Notes under the pieces: generated by a model
Database searches by the model: none
Told to the model about the DNA's origin: nothing
The model's input: only the letters and a program-made list of their open reading frames with translations
From: Advenella incenata
GTDB taxonomy: Bacteria > Pseudomonadota > Gammaproteobacteria > Burkholderiales > Burkholderiaceae_B
Direction: 5' to 3'
NCBI RefSeq assembly: GCF_004217095.1
Contig: NZ_SHKO01000007.1
Coordinates: forward strand, 1-37,784
Length of the DNA stretch: 37,784 bases
Shown here: one piece after another, positions 37,664 through 37,784 of the stretch
Position numbering within the stretch: the first letter of the stretch is position 1
Layout: every line of letters begins with the position of its first letter
Program-made: the position numbers and the translations under genes

Positions 37664-37784
37664 GTGATTGTTGCTATAGCAAATACAAAGGGTGGAGTTG
37701 GTAAAACGACTCTAGCAGTTCAGATTGCAATCGCTCGGGCGCGAGCTGGGCGAGACGTGTGGTTGATCGATGGCGATCGGCAAG
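37664..37784 (+). CDS. parA: ParA-family partition ATPase (5' part; continues at position 1)
   Basis: The start of parA: GTG at 37664 with ACGAGGTGA upstream. It encodes MIVAIANTKGGVGKTT and continues without a break into the frame at positions 2-622, because 37690-37784 duplicates 1-95. A GTG eight bases earlier leads to an immediate stop, so this start is the sensible one. Confidence 0.93.
   Translation, partial: MIVAIANTKGGVGKTTLAVQIAIARARAGRDVWLIDGDRQ
37690..37784. repeat. Terminal direct repeat, right copy (circular overlap)
   Basis: Exact copy of positions 1-95. It marks closure of the circle; one copy should be removed, leaving 37,689 bp. Confidence 0.95.

Overview
This window is a complete circular conjugative plasmid of about 37,689 bp. 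The last 95 bases (37690-37784) repeat the first 95 exactly, and parA reads across the join in one frame. Composition is moderate in GC. The genes look proteobacterial: a VirB/VirD4 type IV secretion system, a VirD2/TraI-like (MOBP) relaxase, TraK/TraL/TraM/TrbM-like proteins of RP4 flavour, DinJ-YafQ and UmuDC. The closest feel is a betaproteobacterial (Burkholderiales/Alcaligenaceae-type) plasmid of the IncP/PromA-like world, but the host is inferred only from protein style.

Layout. (i) Maintenance: dinJ-yafQ, parA-parB, repA (37.2-2.2 kb across the origin), followed by an iteron/DnaA-box oriV and a cluster of stem-loops (2.18-2.67 kb). (ii) An SOS cassette on the minus strand, umuD-umuC-Nudix, with a perfect LexA box, then an OLD-like ATPase-TOPRIM gene (2.8-6.9 kb). 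(iii) An RP4-like oriT (inverted repeat plus TATCCTG|C, nic predicted between 7080 and 7081) upstream of a traK-like gene. (iv) A 3-kb control region (7.7-10.05 kb) with three phage-type HTH regulators and two copies of a large structured element that I do not recognise. (v) A long plus-strand transfer block (10.05-32.2 kb): orf171, traL-like, trbM-like, traM-like, virB1-virB11 (with a small virB7, a lipoprotein in the exclusion-gene position and an extra membrane protein), a GFA-family cargo gene, ssb, virD4, a TOPRIM/LPD7 protein, a nuclease, an ardC-like gene, mobC and the relaxase. (vi) An accessory region (32.2-36.9 kb): two unknown genes, a serine resolvase with res-like repeats, a membrane-protein/HEPN gene pair and a SRAP gene.

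The most unusual content is the pair of roughly 360-390 nt structured elements at about 8419-8806 and 9662-10021. They share a 51-nt block (49 identical), a second 32-nt block (27 identical) and several hairpins whose sequences differ while pairing is kept (TCACCT/AGGTGA versus TCACAT/ATGTGA, both with loop GTCG). Each begins with a boxA-like GCTCTTTAA as in rRNA leaders and ends in a terminator-like hairpin. The second copy's promoter region carries operator-like repeats that match those between the divergent cro-like and cI-like genes. It lies at the head of a ~20-kb transfer block in which intrinsic-terminator hairpins recur 18-60 nt before gene starts. One testable idea is a lysogeny-style switch controlling an RNA leader that promotes read-through of the transfer operon; a trans-acting RNA or a single-strand promoter in the leading region are alternatives.

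The palindrome GAATATTC occurs at least eight times: six in intergenic regions, including those flanking parA and parB, and two inside the structured elements. The six intergenic copies are probable partition or operator sites.
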